Translations under genes and position numbers: made by a program | Notes under the pieces: model-generated | The model's input: only the letters and a program-made list of their open reading frames with translations | Databases searched by the model: none | Told to the model about the DNA's origin: nothing | NCBI RefSeq assembly: GCF_026343295.1 | Contig: NZ_JAPELY010000005.1 | Location: 186,001-250,000 of the forward strand | DNA from: Streptomyces sp. NBC_00083 | GTDB lineage: Bacteria; Actinomycetota; Actinomycetes; Streptomycetales; Streptomycetaceae | DNA: 64,000 nt | Direction of reading: 5' to 3' | Part shown: positions 37,791 through 46,333 of the stretch, one piece after another | Layout: each line of letters opens with the position of its first letter | How positions within the stretch are numbered: position 1 is the first letter of the stretch

Positions 37791-38111
37791 GTGGGCAGTG
37801 ACGGGGAGATCCTCGATATCAAAACCGCTGACTTGAAAGCGACCGCACCGACGTTCCATGAGCAAAGCGTGGCGGTGGAACTCGCGCTGAGCGCGCTGGC
37901 GACTTCATTGGCAACGGCGGGAGCGGCGTGGGGAGACGACAATCCGGGCAAGGCGTTTCATGACCTGTATGGGCCGCTCATAGCTCGGATCGACAAGTCG
38001 GCCAGAGTCATCAAGGACGGGCTCTCCAGTATCAATCTAGCCATGGTCGACATGGCGGACGGGCACATCGAAAACGACGCTCTTGTTGGTTCGCGTCGCA
38101 GACACAGGTGA
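37791..38111 (+). CDS. WXG100-like protein (possible type VII secretion substrate)
   Basis: A 106-aa protein: an all-helical hairpin with AAWGDDNPGKAFHDLYGP in the middle, the form the WXG turn takes in many actinobacterial ESX-type proteins, followed by the second helix (IARIDKSARVIKDGLSSINLAMVDMAD). GTG 37791 follows AAGGATG. No EccC or other ESX gene is in the window, so it is an orphan. Base composition is less GC-rich than its neighbours. The last residues, GSRRRHR, look like a frameshifted tail. Confidence 0.65.
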   Translation: MGSDGEILDIKTADLKATAPTFHEQSVAVELALSALATSLATAGAAWGDDNPGKAFHDLYGPLIARIDKSARVIKDGLSSINLAMVDMADGHIENDALVGSRRRHR

Positions 38112-38232
38112 CACTCTGATTCTCTCTCCTGCCGCCCAGCACGATCTAGCGGTCATGGCGCTTCCGGTGAGATGCACGGTGCTCCGCGCCGACGGAGAGG
38201 ATGCAACCGACCCGCTGGCTTGGCTCGACTGA
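38083..38232 (+). pseudogene. Short ORF remnant after the WXG100-like gene
   Basis: A frame overlapping the WXG-like gene reads LLVRVADTGDTLILSPAAQH... to a stop at 38230, about 49 codons of protein-like composition. Only TTG codons (38083, 38086) could start it and none has a ribosome site. The frame is closed upstream by TAG at ~38037. It is either the truncated remains of a following gene or the original C-terminus of the preceding one after a frameshift. Confidence 0.35.
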
Positions 38233-38262
38233 TGCGCTGCGCCCATCACTTGGCCCCTACGC

Positions 38263-38676
38263 TCAGCCGGGGCCGTACCACTGGACGGGCTGGCCGGTGA
38301 CCGCGGCGATGCAGGCGAAGTCCCGGTCGCGGTGGAGCAGGGTGAGTCCCTGGAGCTCGGCCGTCGCGGCCACGACCAGGTCGACGGCTCCCGCGCTGCG
38401 GTGCTGTCCCCGTTGGGTGAGGATCTCCTGGACCTGCCAGGCGCGCGTGTAGGCGCGGTCGTCGACGGGGACCCAGCTGAAGATCGTCCGCAGGTTCTCC
38501 ACGCCGCGCGCCCGGTCGTCGGCGGAACGGGCGCTGTAGAAGAACTCCAGCTCGGTGATCGGGCACGTGGCGATCAGTCCGGCGGCAGCGGCCTGGTCCC
38601 ACCCGTACTGCTCGGCTTCAGCGTGCAGGAACCGGGCGAGGGCGCTGGTGTCGATCAGGAATTGGGCCCCGTTCAC
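38263..38676 (-). CDS. vapC: PIN-domain toxin, VapC family
   Basis: A 137-aa PIN-domain ribonuclease. The acidic active-site residues are visible in LIDTSALARF (Asp), TELEFF (Glu), AGAVDLVVAATA (Asp) and HRDRDFACIA (Asp). GTG 38676 overlaps the antitoxin stop (GTGA). In VapBC pairs the toxin cleaves tRNA or rRNA and is held inactive by VapB. Confidence 0.92.
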   Translation of the reverse strand: MNGAQFLIDTSALARFLHAEAEQYGWDQAAAAGLIATCPITELEFFYSARSADDRARGVENLRTIFSWVPVDDRAYTRAWQVQEILTQRGQHRSAGAVDLVVAATAELQGLTLLHRDRDFACIAAVTGQPVQWYGPG

Positions 38677-38888
38677 CGGCGGTATTTCGCCTTGTCCTCG
38701 AAGATCTCCAGGTCGAACGCGCCCTCGCCGGCCGCGGCACGCAGGCGCGTGAGCGCGAGTGCGCGGCGTCGGTTCTCCAGAACCTCGCGCAGGGCGGTGT
38801 TGACGGTGTCCTTCTTGGTGCTGGTGCCAAGCGCCTTGGTCACCTCGGCCAAGAGCTCGTCGTCGAGATCGATCACGGTGCGGCTCAT
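38673..38888 (-). CDS. vapB: Antitoxin, VapB type
   Basis: A 71-aa protein with an N-terminal ribbon-helix-helix (RTVIDLDDELLAEVTKALGT, KKDTVNTALREVL) and a C-terminal toxin-binding tail (FDLEIFEDKAKYRR). ATG 38888 has GGGGAGG 9 nt upstream; the longer start at 38912 lies in the operator. It should bind the GATATC-rich operator just upstream to repress the operon. Confidence 0.92.
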   Translation of the reverse strand: MSRTVIDLDDELLAEVTKALGTSTKKDTVNTALREVLENRRRALALTRLRAAAGEGAFDLEIFEDKAKYRR

Positions 38889-38903
38889 CAGCGGTACCTC
38901 CCC

Positions 38904-38932
38904 AGATATCAAGAGTGATATCGATGATATCT
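38904..38932 (-). promoter_or_regulatory. GATATC-rich operator upstream of vapBC
   Basis: GATATC occurs at 38905, 38917 and 38926. AGATATC (38904-38910) and GATATCT (38926-38932) form an outer inverted repeat, and the last two copies are separated by GAT. The cluster begins 16 bp upstream of vapB. It is the expected place for VapB/VapBC binding. Confidence 0.6.
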
Positions 38933-39021
38933 CGCTCGGTGCACTGTGGCGAGGGCTCCGGGGAGGACCCTTCTCGCAGAGGTCGGAGGCAGGGGGCGGC
39001 GAGCGCCCGCCGGCGCCGTGG

Positions 39022-39516
39022 TCAGGCTGCGGCAGCGGGCTGCGCTGCCTGGGCGTGCTTGAGGGTGCGCAGGATCAGCCACTGGTCGCCCCACGCCATC
39101 GCCGTGCCGATGACCGCCATCACGATGCCCAGCGTCAGCTGACCCGCCACCGCACCCAACGCCAGACCCGCCACACCCAGACCCCACCGGATCACGAACC
39201 GCACCACCAGCAGACCCAACGCCAGAAACCGCGTCCGCTTGTTCTTCCACAGCGACTTCATGTACCGGATCCGCGCCCTCAACACCGTGAACGCCAACAC
39301 GATCTGCACCACCGCCACCACCGGAACCAACGCATACAACACCGGATACGCCCGAGCGATATCGAAGATCCCCGCAAACAGACCCACCAACGGGAAGTAC
39401 CAGTTCGGCAGACCCTTCAGCGTCACGGCCTCCGCCACATCCCCGGCCACCTTCCCCGCCACGTCCGCCCGAGCTTCCACCTGAACCGGCATCCCCATCG
39501 CGACCGTGGCACTCAT
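39022..39516 (-). CDS. Integral membrane protein of unknown function
   Basis: A 164-aa protein with a short cytoplasmic N-terminus and about four predicted membrane helices (WYFPLVGLFAGIFDIA, LYALVPVVAVVQIVLAFTVL, FLALGLLVVRFVIRWGLGVAGLALG, LTLGIVMAVIGTAMAWG). A basic loop (RARIRYMKSLWKNKR) lies in the middle, and the tail is Ala-rich. ATG 39516 is preceded by GAGGGGAA. I do not recognise a family. A degraded copy of its 3' end lies at 37560-37693. Confidence 0.7.
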   Translation of the reverse strand: MSATVAMGMPVQVEARADVAGKVAGDVAEAVTLKGLPNWYFPLVGLFAGIFDIARAYPVLYALVPVVAVVQIVLAFTVLRARIRYMKSLWKNKRTRFLALGLLVVRFVIRWGLGVAGLALGAVAGQLTLGIVMAVIGTAMAWGDQWLILRTLKHAQAAQPAAAA

Positions 39517-39760
39517 GGCGTTCCCCTCACGTTGTCCCAGCGTCCGCCGGCCCTCGCCGACACCACCGATACTCCCGCCCCACCCCACCCCCACGACAGA
39601 ACGAACCGTCCCCACTCCCCCAGGACAAATGTCATCGGCCCCGCGCACGACGGATGCTGGCGTGAATGTGTCGGCGCGGGGTCCGTGCGCCCTTATGTTC
39701 GGTTCTTCGGGCGGGGGCCGCACACCGCTCCCCACCCCCTCGAACACAAGGAGTTGGCCT

Positions 39761-40309
39761 GTGCCCGCGTCGTCCTCGTCCTCCCCCGCCGCGAACCCCG
39801 GGGACGGGTGCATGGTCGGCCTCTTCTGGGTCACCGGGGGAAGGGTGTACGTGGGCACGCCGCCCGGCGACACCGCCCCGGGCGTACTGCTCTCCCCGGT
39901 AGGGGTGCGTGTCGTCGGCGACGAGCCGCGCGGGTGGCGGTGGGCCGAGTTGCTCGACGTCCAGGTGGACGACGTGCCGGTCCGCTCCACGTCCGTGCGG
40001 TGGGCCACCCACGCGTTGACCGTGGCCGCCGCCGCCTTCGACATGTGGGCTCCGGACGGGCCTGGGCAGATGACCGTCGCGCTCACCACCAAGGAGGGGG
40101 AGCGGGCCACCGCCCCCGTGCTCTCCGGCGCCGCGGTCGCCTACTCCCAGCGCGAGGTCGACCTCTCGCTCGGGCTGCTCGCCCGCTTCGTACGGGGCGA
40201 GTTGTCGCCCTCGGTCCTCTCCCAGTGGTGGGACGAGATCCGGCCAGGTCAGGTGCTGCGCTCACGCGAGCGCGAGGCCGTGCTGGAAGGCTGGTTCCGC
40301 GGGGAGTGA
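39761..40309 (+). CDS. Hypothetical protein
   Basis: A 182-aa protein starting at GTG 39761 after AAGGAG. After a Ser/Pro-rich start it reads VGLFWVTGGRVYVGTPPGDTA, a beta-rich N-terminal half resembling Streptomyces proteins of unknown function that begin MVGLFWI. The C-terminal half includes LLARFVRGELSPSVLSQWW and ends in WFRGE. There is no signal peptide or membrane helix. No function is assigned. It converges on the exporter gene at 40396 across a tandem repeat. Confidence 0.65.
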   Translation: MPASSSSSPAANPGDGCMVGLFWVTGGRVYVGTPPGDTAPGVLLSPVGVRVVGDEPRGWRWAELLDVQVDDVPVRSTSVRWATHALTVAAAAFDMWAPDGPGQMTVALTTKEGERATAPVLSGAAVAYSQREVDLSLGLLARFVRGELSPSVLSQWWDEIRPGQVLRSREREAVLEGWFRGE

Positions 40310-40332
40310 GGGTCCCGCACCCGGCGCCACCC

Positions 40333-40408
40333 CACCTATGGACCCGCCTCACATATGGCCCCGGCTCACATATGGCCGCCTCACATACGGCCGCCTCACA
40401 TATGGACC
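40333..40408. repeat. CTCACATATGG tandem repeat at gene ends
   Basis: Four imperfect units of about 15-17 bp (CTCACATATGGCCCCGG, CTCACATATGGCCGC, CTCACATACGGCCGC, CTCACATATGGACCGG), preceded by a degenerate CCACCTATGGACCCG, lie between the stop at 40309 and the stop of the exporter. The last unit encodes the exporter C-terminus VHM and its stop. Confidence 0.75.
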
Positions 40409-42114
40409 GGTCCCTCCGACGGCCCCACCGCCGGCCGCGGCGGGCCCTTGCGGTACAGGACGACCGATACCAGCAGGCCCAGCGCGAAGAAGGCCGCCGA
40501 CCACCAGTACGCCGTCGAGTAGCTGTGCAGCTGGGCCTGGACCTGGGTCGCGGGGGTGGGGCGGCGGCCCACCAGATAGCTGGTGGCCGCGCTCGTGGCG
40601 AGGGTGTTCAACAGGGCCGTGCCGATCGAACCGCCCACCTGCTGGCTGGTGTTGACCATCGCCGACGCGACACCCGCGTCGTGCGCGGCGACCCCCGCCG
40701 TGGCCATGCTCATCGCCGGGGCGAAGATCAGGCCCATGCCGACGCCCAGCACGAGCAGCGGCGGCAGCACGTGGCCCGCGTATCCGCTGGTCGCGTCCAG
40801 GGCCGTCATCCAGGCGAGGCCGGCCGCGCCGAGCCCCATGCCCAGCGGCACGATCGGCTTCGCGCCGAGCCTCGGCACCAGCTTGTTCTGCGCGACGACC
40901 GAGCTGACGATCATCGCGAAGACCATCGGCAGGAACGCGAGCCCGGTGCTGACCGGGGAGTACCGCAGGATCTGCTGGAGGTAGTACGTCAGGAAGAGGA
41001 ACACGCCGAACATGCCCGCGCCGGAGACGAACATGGCGAGGTAGGACGCGCCCCGGTCGCGGTCCAGGACGACGCGCAGCGGCAGCAGCGGATGCTTCGC
41101 CCGTGTCTGCCACCCGGCGAACGCCAGCAGGAGGATGCCGCCGACGGCGAGGAAGCCCCACGTCTGCACCGAACTCCAGGCGTGCGTCTCGGCGTTGGAG
41201 AACCCGTACACGATGCAGAACAGGCCCGCCGAGACCAGGACCGTGCCGGGGATGTCGAGCTTGGGCCGGTCGGTCGGCGCGCCCGGGTGCAGCAGCCGCA
41301 GGGCCCCGAAGAAGGCGAGCGCGGCGAACAGGAGGTTGACGTACAGGCACCACCGCCAGTCGAGGTACTCGGTGAGGACGCCGCCGAGCAGCAGTCCGAC
41401 CGCGCCGCCGGTACCGGCGACCGCACCGTAGATGCCGAACGCCTTCGCGCGTTCCTTCGGGTCGGTGAAGGTCGTGGTCAGCAGCGAGAGGGCCGCCGGT
41501 GCGAGCAGTGCGCCGAACACGCCCTGGAGGGCGCGGGCGGTGACCAGGACCTCGAAGTTGGGCGCGGCGCCGCCGATCGCGGAGGCGAGGGCGAAGCCGA
41601 CGAGGCCGGTCAGGAAGACGACCTTGCGTCCTACGAGGTCGGCGATGCGGCCGCCGAGCAGCAGCAGCGAGCCGAAGGCGAGGGCGTACGCCGTCACGAT
41701 CCACTGGCGGTTTCCGTCGGTGAAGCCGAGATCGCGCTGCGCGGAGGGCAGCGCGATGTTCACGATGGTCGCGTCGAGCACGACCATGAGCTGGGCCAGC
41801 GCGATGACGCCGAGCACCAGCCAGCGGTGTTCGTGCCGGGCCCCGGTGTGCGGCGCCCGCGGCGGTGCCGCGCCGTCACCGGCGTACGCGGCCGACGGGG
41901 GCGGGGCGAACCGCCCGGACGACGGCGGCCCGGACGAGGGCCCGGACGACGATTCCTCGATCGACTCCCCGGCCGGCCGCTGCCCGGCCGCGGAATCGAG
42001 CGTGGCACCCGTCGGCGCGCGGGGTGGCGCTCCGGCTGCGGAAAGGTGTTCGGTCGCGGCCGCGATGCGCGCGGCGCGGCCCTCCTCGGCGGCGTCCTTG
42101 GTGTGACGGCCCAT
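40396..42114 (-). CDS. MFS drug exporter, DHA2 (EmrB/QacA) family
   Basis: A 572-aa transporter with about 14 membrane helices after a ~95-residue Pro/Ser/Ala-rich N-terminal extension. QLMVVLDATIVNIALPSAQRDLG is helix 1 and the DHA2 signature; GGRIADLVGRK is motif A; LLLGGVLTEYLDWRW is motif C. ATG 42114 has GAGGGAG about 9 nt upstream; the longer frame to 42171 lacks one. Proton-driven drug or metabolite efflux is expected. The gene stands alone, and the C-terminal codons lie in a tandem repeat. Confidence 0.92.
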   Translation of the reverse strand: MGRHTKDAAEEGRAARIAAATEHLSAAGAPPRAPTGATLDSAAGQRPAGESIEESSSGPSSGPPSSGRFAPPPSAAYAGDGAAPPRAPHTGARHEHRWLVLGVIALAQLMVVLDATIVNIALPSAQRDLGFTDGNRQWIVTAYALAFGSLLLLGGRIADLVGRKVVFLTGLVGFALASAIGGAAPNFEVLVTARALQGVFGALLAPAALSLLTTTFTDPKERAKAFGIYGAVAGTGGAVGLLLGGVLTEYLDWRWCLYVNLLFAALAFFGALRLLHPGAPTDRPKLDIPGTVLVSAGLFCIVYGFSNAETHAWSSVQTWGFLAVGGILLLAFAGWQTRAKHPLLPLRVVLDRDRGASYLAMFVSGAGMFGVFLFLTYYLQQILRYSPVSTGLAFLPMVFAMIVSSVVAQNKLVPRLGAKPIVPLGMGLGAAGLAWMTALDATSGYAGHVLPPLLVLGVGMGLIFAPAMSMATAGVAAHDAGVASAMVNTSQQVGGSIGTALLNTLATSAATSYLVGRRPTPATQVQAQLHSYSTAYWWSAAFFALGLLVSVVLYRKGPPRPAVGPSEGPVHM

Positions 42115-42414
42115 GTGCGCGTCTCCCTCGGTCCCTCGGTGATCTCCCGTTCGCGAGCGCCCCTCCCTCACGCTAAGTGAGGCCCAGGGGTTCCGCCACG
42201 CGAGTGAACGCCCGCGGGGACGGGTTGCGGGGCGGTCGCCGGGGTGCCCGTGCGGGAACGGGGCGAGCGGATATCCCTTGGCGGGCGGGGCTTCCCGGCC
42301 CCCGTCCCCGTTCGTCCCAGGAACGCCTGGGACGCATGTCCGCGTCGCCCTCCGGACACCTTTGCTGACACAGGGTCACTTACTCGGGGACCCCGCACCT
42401 TGGAGAACACAGAC

Positions 42415-42795
42415 ATGAACCGAAGCACCGTGCGCAACAGCGTCGTCGCCGTCGCCGCCCTGCTCGCCCTGTTCCCGACCACCGCGATGGCCGCCGCTCC
42501 GGCCTCCGCACCGGCGAAGGCCGCCGTCGCCACCGCCCGGCACCACAAGCTCCTGCCGCACGGCACGGTGGTCACCGGCAACGGCCGCCGGCTGCACGTA
42601 CGGAGCGGCGCCGGCGTCACCTACCGGGCCACCGGCACCCTGCGCTCGGGGCGCCAGGTGCTGCTGGTCTGCAAGAAGGACGGGAGCGCGGTACAGGGCA
42701 ACCGGGTCTGGTACCGCCTGGCCGGGCACCACGCGCGCTATGTGTCCGCGCACTATGTGCGGGTCGCGGCCGGGTCGGCCGTGCCGTGGTGCTGA
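42415..42795 (+). CDS. Secreted SH3-like domain protein
   Basis: A 126-aa protein. A signal peptide (NRSTVRNSVVAVAALLALFP to AMA) is followed by one bacterial SH3 domain: GRRLHVRSGAGVTYRATGTLRSGRQVLLVCKK ... VWYRLAGHHARYVSAHYVR. Such domains bind cell-wall peptides. ATG 42415 is preceded by TTGGAGAA. It is monocistronic, followed by a strong terminator. The Cys pair (VCKK, VPWC) may form a disulfide. Confidence 0.88.
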   Translation: MNRSTVRNSVVAVAALLALFPTTAMAAAPASAPAKAAVATARHHKLLPHGTVVTGNGRRLHVRSGAGVTYRATGTLRSGRQVLLVCKKDGSAVQGNRVWYRLAGHHARYVSAHYVRVAAGSAVPWC

Positions 42796-42842
42796 CGCAC
42801 TGAAGGGGGGCGCCCCGCGCGCACCTTCGCCCGTTCACCCCG

Positions 42843-42867
42843 GGGGCCGGAGCTTGGCTCCGGCCCC
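42843..42867 (+). terminator. Hairpin terminator after the SH3 gene
   Basis: A perfect 11-bp stem (42843-42853 with 42857-42867) with loop TTG lies 48 bp after the stop codon and 57 bp before the next gene. Confidence 0.85.
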
Positions 42868-42923
42868 TGAGGGGTACGGATGCCCCTCGAACGGGACGTT
42901 ACGGACCTTTTGGGAGGGACCGC

Positions 42924-43673
42924 GTGGCCCAGTGGCAACCGCTGCCCGAGTCGACCCGACCTGAACTCCGGCTCCTGGTAGCGGAGTTGAGGCATCTCAA
43001 ACACAGCTCGGGGCTGAGCCTGGCCGGCCTCGCGGCCCGCACCACCTACAGCAAATCGGCGTGGCACCGCTATCTCAACGGGGGCAACCTGCCGCCGCGC
43101 GACGCGGTCGACGCCTTCGGCGCCCTGGGCGGCGCCGAGCACCACGCCCGACTCCTCGACCTGTGGGACCGCGCGGCACGCCCCCCGCAGCCCCGCACCG
43201 AACCCCCGGCCACCCCGGTCACCCCGGTCGCGTACCCCGTCCCATCCGAGCCCGCGCCGCCCGAGCCCGCGCCGCCCGCCCGGCGTTCGCGCCGTCGTAC
43301 GCTCACCATCGCCGCCGCGCTCGCCCTGCTGGGAAGCGCCGCCTGGGCCGCCGTGCCGCACGTCTCGCACGCGACACCGGCCGCGCCCGCGCCGTCCGCC
43401 TGCCGGGGCGACGGCTGCCAGGGCAGGGACCCGGCCCGCTCCGCCTGCCGCACCGACGCCCGTACGCAGAGCGCCCTGACGACCGCCTCGTACGCGGTGC
43501 GGCTGCGGTTCAGCCCGTCCTGCGACACGATCTGGTCGGAGGTGCGCTCCAGCTCGACCGGCGCCGACACCGAGAGCCCCATGCTGATGGCGCCCGACCC
43601 CAGGCAGGCCGAGGCCTGCGCCGAGGTCGGGCGCACGATGATGTGCACGGGCCACACCCAGGACGGCCCCTGA
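42924..43673 (+). CDS. XRE-family HTH protein with membrane helix and DUF2690-type domain
   Basis: A 249-aa protein. The N-terminal XRE helix-turn-helix (GLSLAGLAARTTYSKSAWHRYLNGGNLPP) occupies residues ~30-75. A Pro-rich linker, one membrane helix (LTIAAALALLGSAAWAAVP) and an extracytoplasmic domain with several Cys (CRGDGCQGRDP ... CDTIWSEV) follow; the last is the DUF2690 type. GTG 42924 has GGGAGG upstream. A membrane-tethered regulator is predicted, with its signal and targets unknown. It converges on the aldo-keto reductase gene with a 6-bp gap. Confidence 0.85.
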   Translation: MAQWQPLPESTRPELRLLVAELRHLKHSSGLSLAGLAARTTYSKSAWHRYLNGGNLPPRDAVDAFGALGGAEHHARLLDLWDRAARPPQPRTEPPATPVTPVAYPVPSEPAPPEPAPPARRSRRRTLTIAAALALLGSAAWAAVPHVSHATPAAPAPSACRGDGCQGRDPARSACRTDARTQSALTTASYAVRLRFSPSCDTIWSEVRSSSTGADTESPMLMAPDPRQAEACAEVGRTMMCTGHTQDGP

Positions 43674-43679
43674 GAGGGG

Positions 43680-44648
43680 TCAGCGCCTGGCGCCCTCGAT
43701 GCGGGCGGCCACCTCGCCGAGGCGGGCCAGGTCCTCGGAGGTGAGGACGAGGTCGGCCGCGGCGGTGTTCTGCTCCAGGTAGCCGACGCGCTTGGTGCCG
43801 GGGATCGGCACGATGTCGTCGCCCTGCGCGTGGACCCAGGCGAGCGCCACCTGGCCGGGCAGCACGTCATGGGCTCCGGCGATCGACCGGACGAGATCGA
43901 GGGCCTGCTGGTTGGCGTCCAGGTTGTCCTGGCTGAAGCGGGGCATGCCGCGGCGCATGTCGTTGGCGTCGAACGCGTCGCGCGAGGTGACCGCGCCGGT
44001 CAGGAAGCCGCGGCCCAGGGGCGAGAACGGGACGACGCCGATGCCGAGGCGGCGGGCGGTGGGGAGGACGGACTCCTCGATGTTCCTGGTCCACAGCGAG
44101 TATTCGCTCTGGACCGCCGTGACGGGATGGACGGCGTGGGCGCGCTCCAGCTGCTCGGCGGGAAGTTCGGAGACGCCGATGTGGCCGATCTTGCCGGCCT
44201 TCACCAGCTCGGCCATCGCGCCGATGGAGTCCTCGATGGGGGTCTTCGGATCGACCCGGTGCAGGTAGTAGAGGTCGATGTGGTCGACGCCGAGCCGCGT
44301 CAGGGACTCCTCGCAGCTCCGCCTGACGTACTCCGGGTCGGCGCGCAGGACCATGCCGGTGCCGGGCCGCACGTCGTCGATGCCGCACTTGGTGGCGAGG
44401 ACGACTTCGTCGCGGCGCTCCCTCAGCGCGTACCCGACGAGCTTCTCGTTGGCGCCGACGCCGTACAGGCCGGTCGCGCCGTACACATTGGCGGTGTCGA
44501 TCAGGGTGACGCCGAGGTCGAGGGCGCGGTGGATGGTGTTGATCGACTCGATGTCGTTGCCGACGCCGTACGACTGGCTCATGCCCATGCAGCCGAGGCC
44601 CTGTGCGGAGACCCGCAGTCCTTGGCTGCCCAGAGCGACCTGGCGCAT
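43680..44648 (-). CDS. Aldo/keto reductase
   Basis: A 322-aa NADP-dependent oxidoreductase of the (beta/alpha)8 AKR family. Catalytic residues are Asp and Tyr in LIDTANVYGA, Lys in LATKCG and His in YYLHRVD; GIGVVPFSPLGRGFLTG is the nucleotide-binding region. ATG 44648 uses GAAGGGACG lying inside the end of the preceding MFS gene. It is the last gene of the minus-strand operon starting at 49677 and would reduce aldehydes, ketones or quinones. Confidence 0.93.
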   Translation of the reverse strand: MRQVALGSQGLRVSAQGLGCMGMSQSYGVGNDIESINTIHRALDLGVTLIDTANVYGATGLYGVGANEKLVGYALRERRDEVVLATKCGIDDVRPGTGMVLRADPEYVRRSCEESLTRLGVDHIDLYYLHRVDPKTPIEDSIGAMAELVKAGKIGHIGVSELPAEQLERAHAVHPVTAVQSEYSLWTRNIEESVLPTARRLGIGVVPFSPLGRGFLTGAVTSRDAFDANDMRRGMPRFSQDNLDANQQALDLVRSIAGAHDVLPGQVALAWVHAQGDDIVPIPGTKRVGYLEQNTAAADLVLTSEDLARLGEVAARIEGARR

Positions 44649-44651
44649 GTG

Positions 44652-46333
44652 TTACGTCCCTTCGTTGTGGAGCGCGTCCCCAGGGGGACGGGCCTCGTGG
44701 GGATGGTCCCCGTGGTGGTGGAACCAGTGGGTCAGACGGCCCACCGCATGACCACCCGTCAGCAGGTAGAGGGCGTGCGCGAGACCGGTGCGGCGGCCGT
44801 GCCGCAGCCACAGGAAGTGGTGGTGGGGCCGGCTGTCGTGCGGGGTGGGCAGCAGGAAGACCAGGAGCAGCGAGACCAGGGTGAGGGCCGCCATCAGGAA
44901 CAGGGCCGCCTGGAAGGCGACGCGGTAGCGGTCGGTGTCGGCGCCGGGCCCGGAGTGGGCGCCCAGCATGGAGAAGACCGTGCCGATGCCGGCGACGCCG
45001 AGGGCCTGGCCGACCTGGAAGGCGGTGGTCAGGGCGCCGGAGGCGGAGCCCTTGTCCTCGGGGCGGATGCCGGTCAGGACGATCCCGATGAGCGGGGACA
45101 TCGTCAGGCCCTGCGCGGTGCCGACGAGCAGCAGCGGAAGCGCCAGGCTCCACGCGGACAGCCCCGTCCCGCGAGGTGCGCGGTGAACCAGGCCGAGAGC
45201 AGCCCGCCGAGGAGCAGGACGTGTCCGATGGTCAGCACCGCGCGGCCGAGCCGGGGCACCAGGCGCGGCACGACCAGCGAGGAGAGGAAGAAGGCCACGC
45301 CGACGGGCGCGAAGGCGAGCCCGGACTGGAGCGGGTCGAGGCCGAGGCCGACCTGGAAGGTCAGTGAGGTGTAGACGGCGAGGCCGACGATGGTGATGAA
45401 GTACAGCACCCCGATGACGGTGCCGACGGCGAACGCGCGCTGGCGGAAGAGGGAGGGCCGCAGCAGCGGGGTGCGGCCCCGGCGCACCAGGGAGCCCTCG
45501 TACCGCACGAAGAGCGCGAACATCGGGATCGCCACCATGAACATCGCCCACGTCCACCAGGCCCAGCCCGCGCCCGGTCCGATCAGGAGCGGAAGGACGA
45601 GGAGCAGCAGCGAGGTGCCGAGCAGGCCGGTGCCGGCGAGGTCGATGTGGTCGTGGCCGGCCGGCCGGTCGGGGGCCATCACACGGGCGCCGGTGACGAG
45701 GGCCGCGGCCCCGATCGGTACGAGGACGAGGAAGGCGGGGCGCCAGGCGAGGCCGCCCAGGTCGAGCTGGATCAGGGCGCCGCCGATGAGCTGTCCCGCA
45801 ACGATGGCCACGCCGATGGTCGCGCCGAACAGGCCGAGCGCGAAGTTGCGTTCCTTGCCCTCGAAGGTGTCCTGGATGATCGAGAGGATCTGCGGGTAGA
45901 TCAGGGCCGCGCCGAAGCCCTGCACGAGGCGGGCCCCGATGAGGACCGGCGCGTTCGGCGCGAGGCCGCTGACCAGGACGGCCGCGGTGAACAGGACGAG
46001 GCCGCCGAGCAGCACGCGGCGGCGGCCCGACACGTCGCCGAGCCGGCCGCCGGTGATGAGGAACACCGCGTACACCAGGCCGTATCCGGCGACCACGAAC
46101 TGCGCGGTGCCGAAGCCGACATGGAGGGTCTGCTGCAGCGAGGGCATCGCGAGGTTGGCGATGGAGGCGCCGCCCACGACGAGGAACGTGCAGATCAGGC
46201 CCACCCCGAGGACGAACCAGCGGGTGCGGTCGGCGGGGGCCGCGAGGACCGGGGGCGCGCTCGTGCCTGCCGCCGCCGGGGGCGCGACGGCGCCGGCCGC
46301 CGCTCGCGCGGGCCCCGGGGCGGAGAGCGTCAC
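44652..46333 (-). pseudogene. MFS transporter gene interrupted by a frameshift
   Basis: Two frames together encode one DHA2-like MFS protein of ~560 aa. The first (46333 to ~45175) covers the first ~10 helices, from CTFLVVGGASIANLAMPSL to LLGGLLSAWFTAHLAG. The second (~45175 to 44652) continues with GTGLSAWSLALPLLLVGTAQ and the remaining helices, ending in a His-rich tail. A single missing base near 45160-45180, within a G/C run, separates them. It may be a sequencing error or true inactivation. GTG 46333 overlaps the DJ-1 gene stop, so it belongs to the operon. Confidence 0.8.

Noticed and set aside
45104-45175. C-terminus of the first MFS frame (GCPRGAWRFRCC...) as a real protein end
   Set aside because: It is the out-of-frame read after the frameshift; the true continuation lies in the neighbouring frame.
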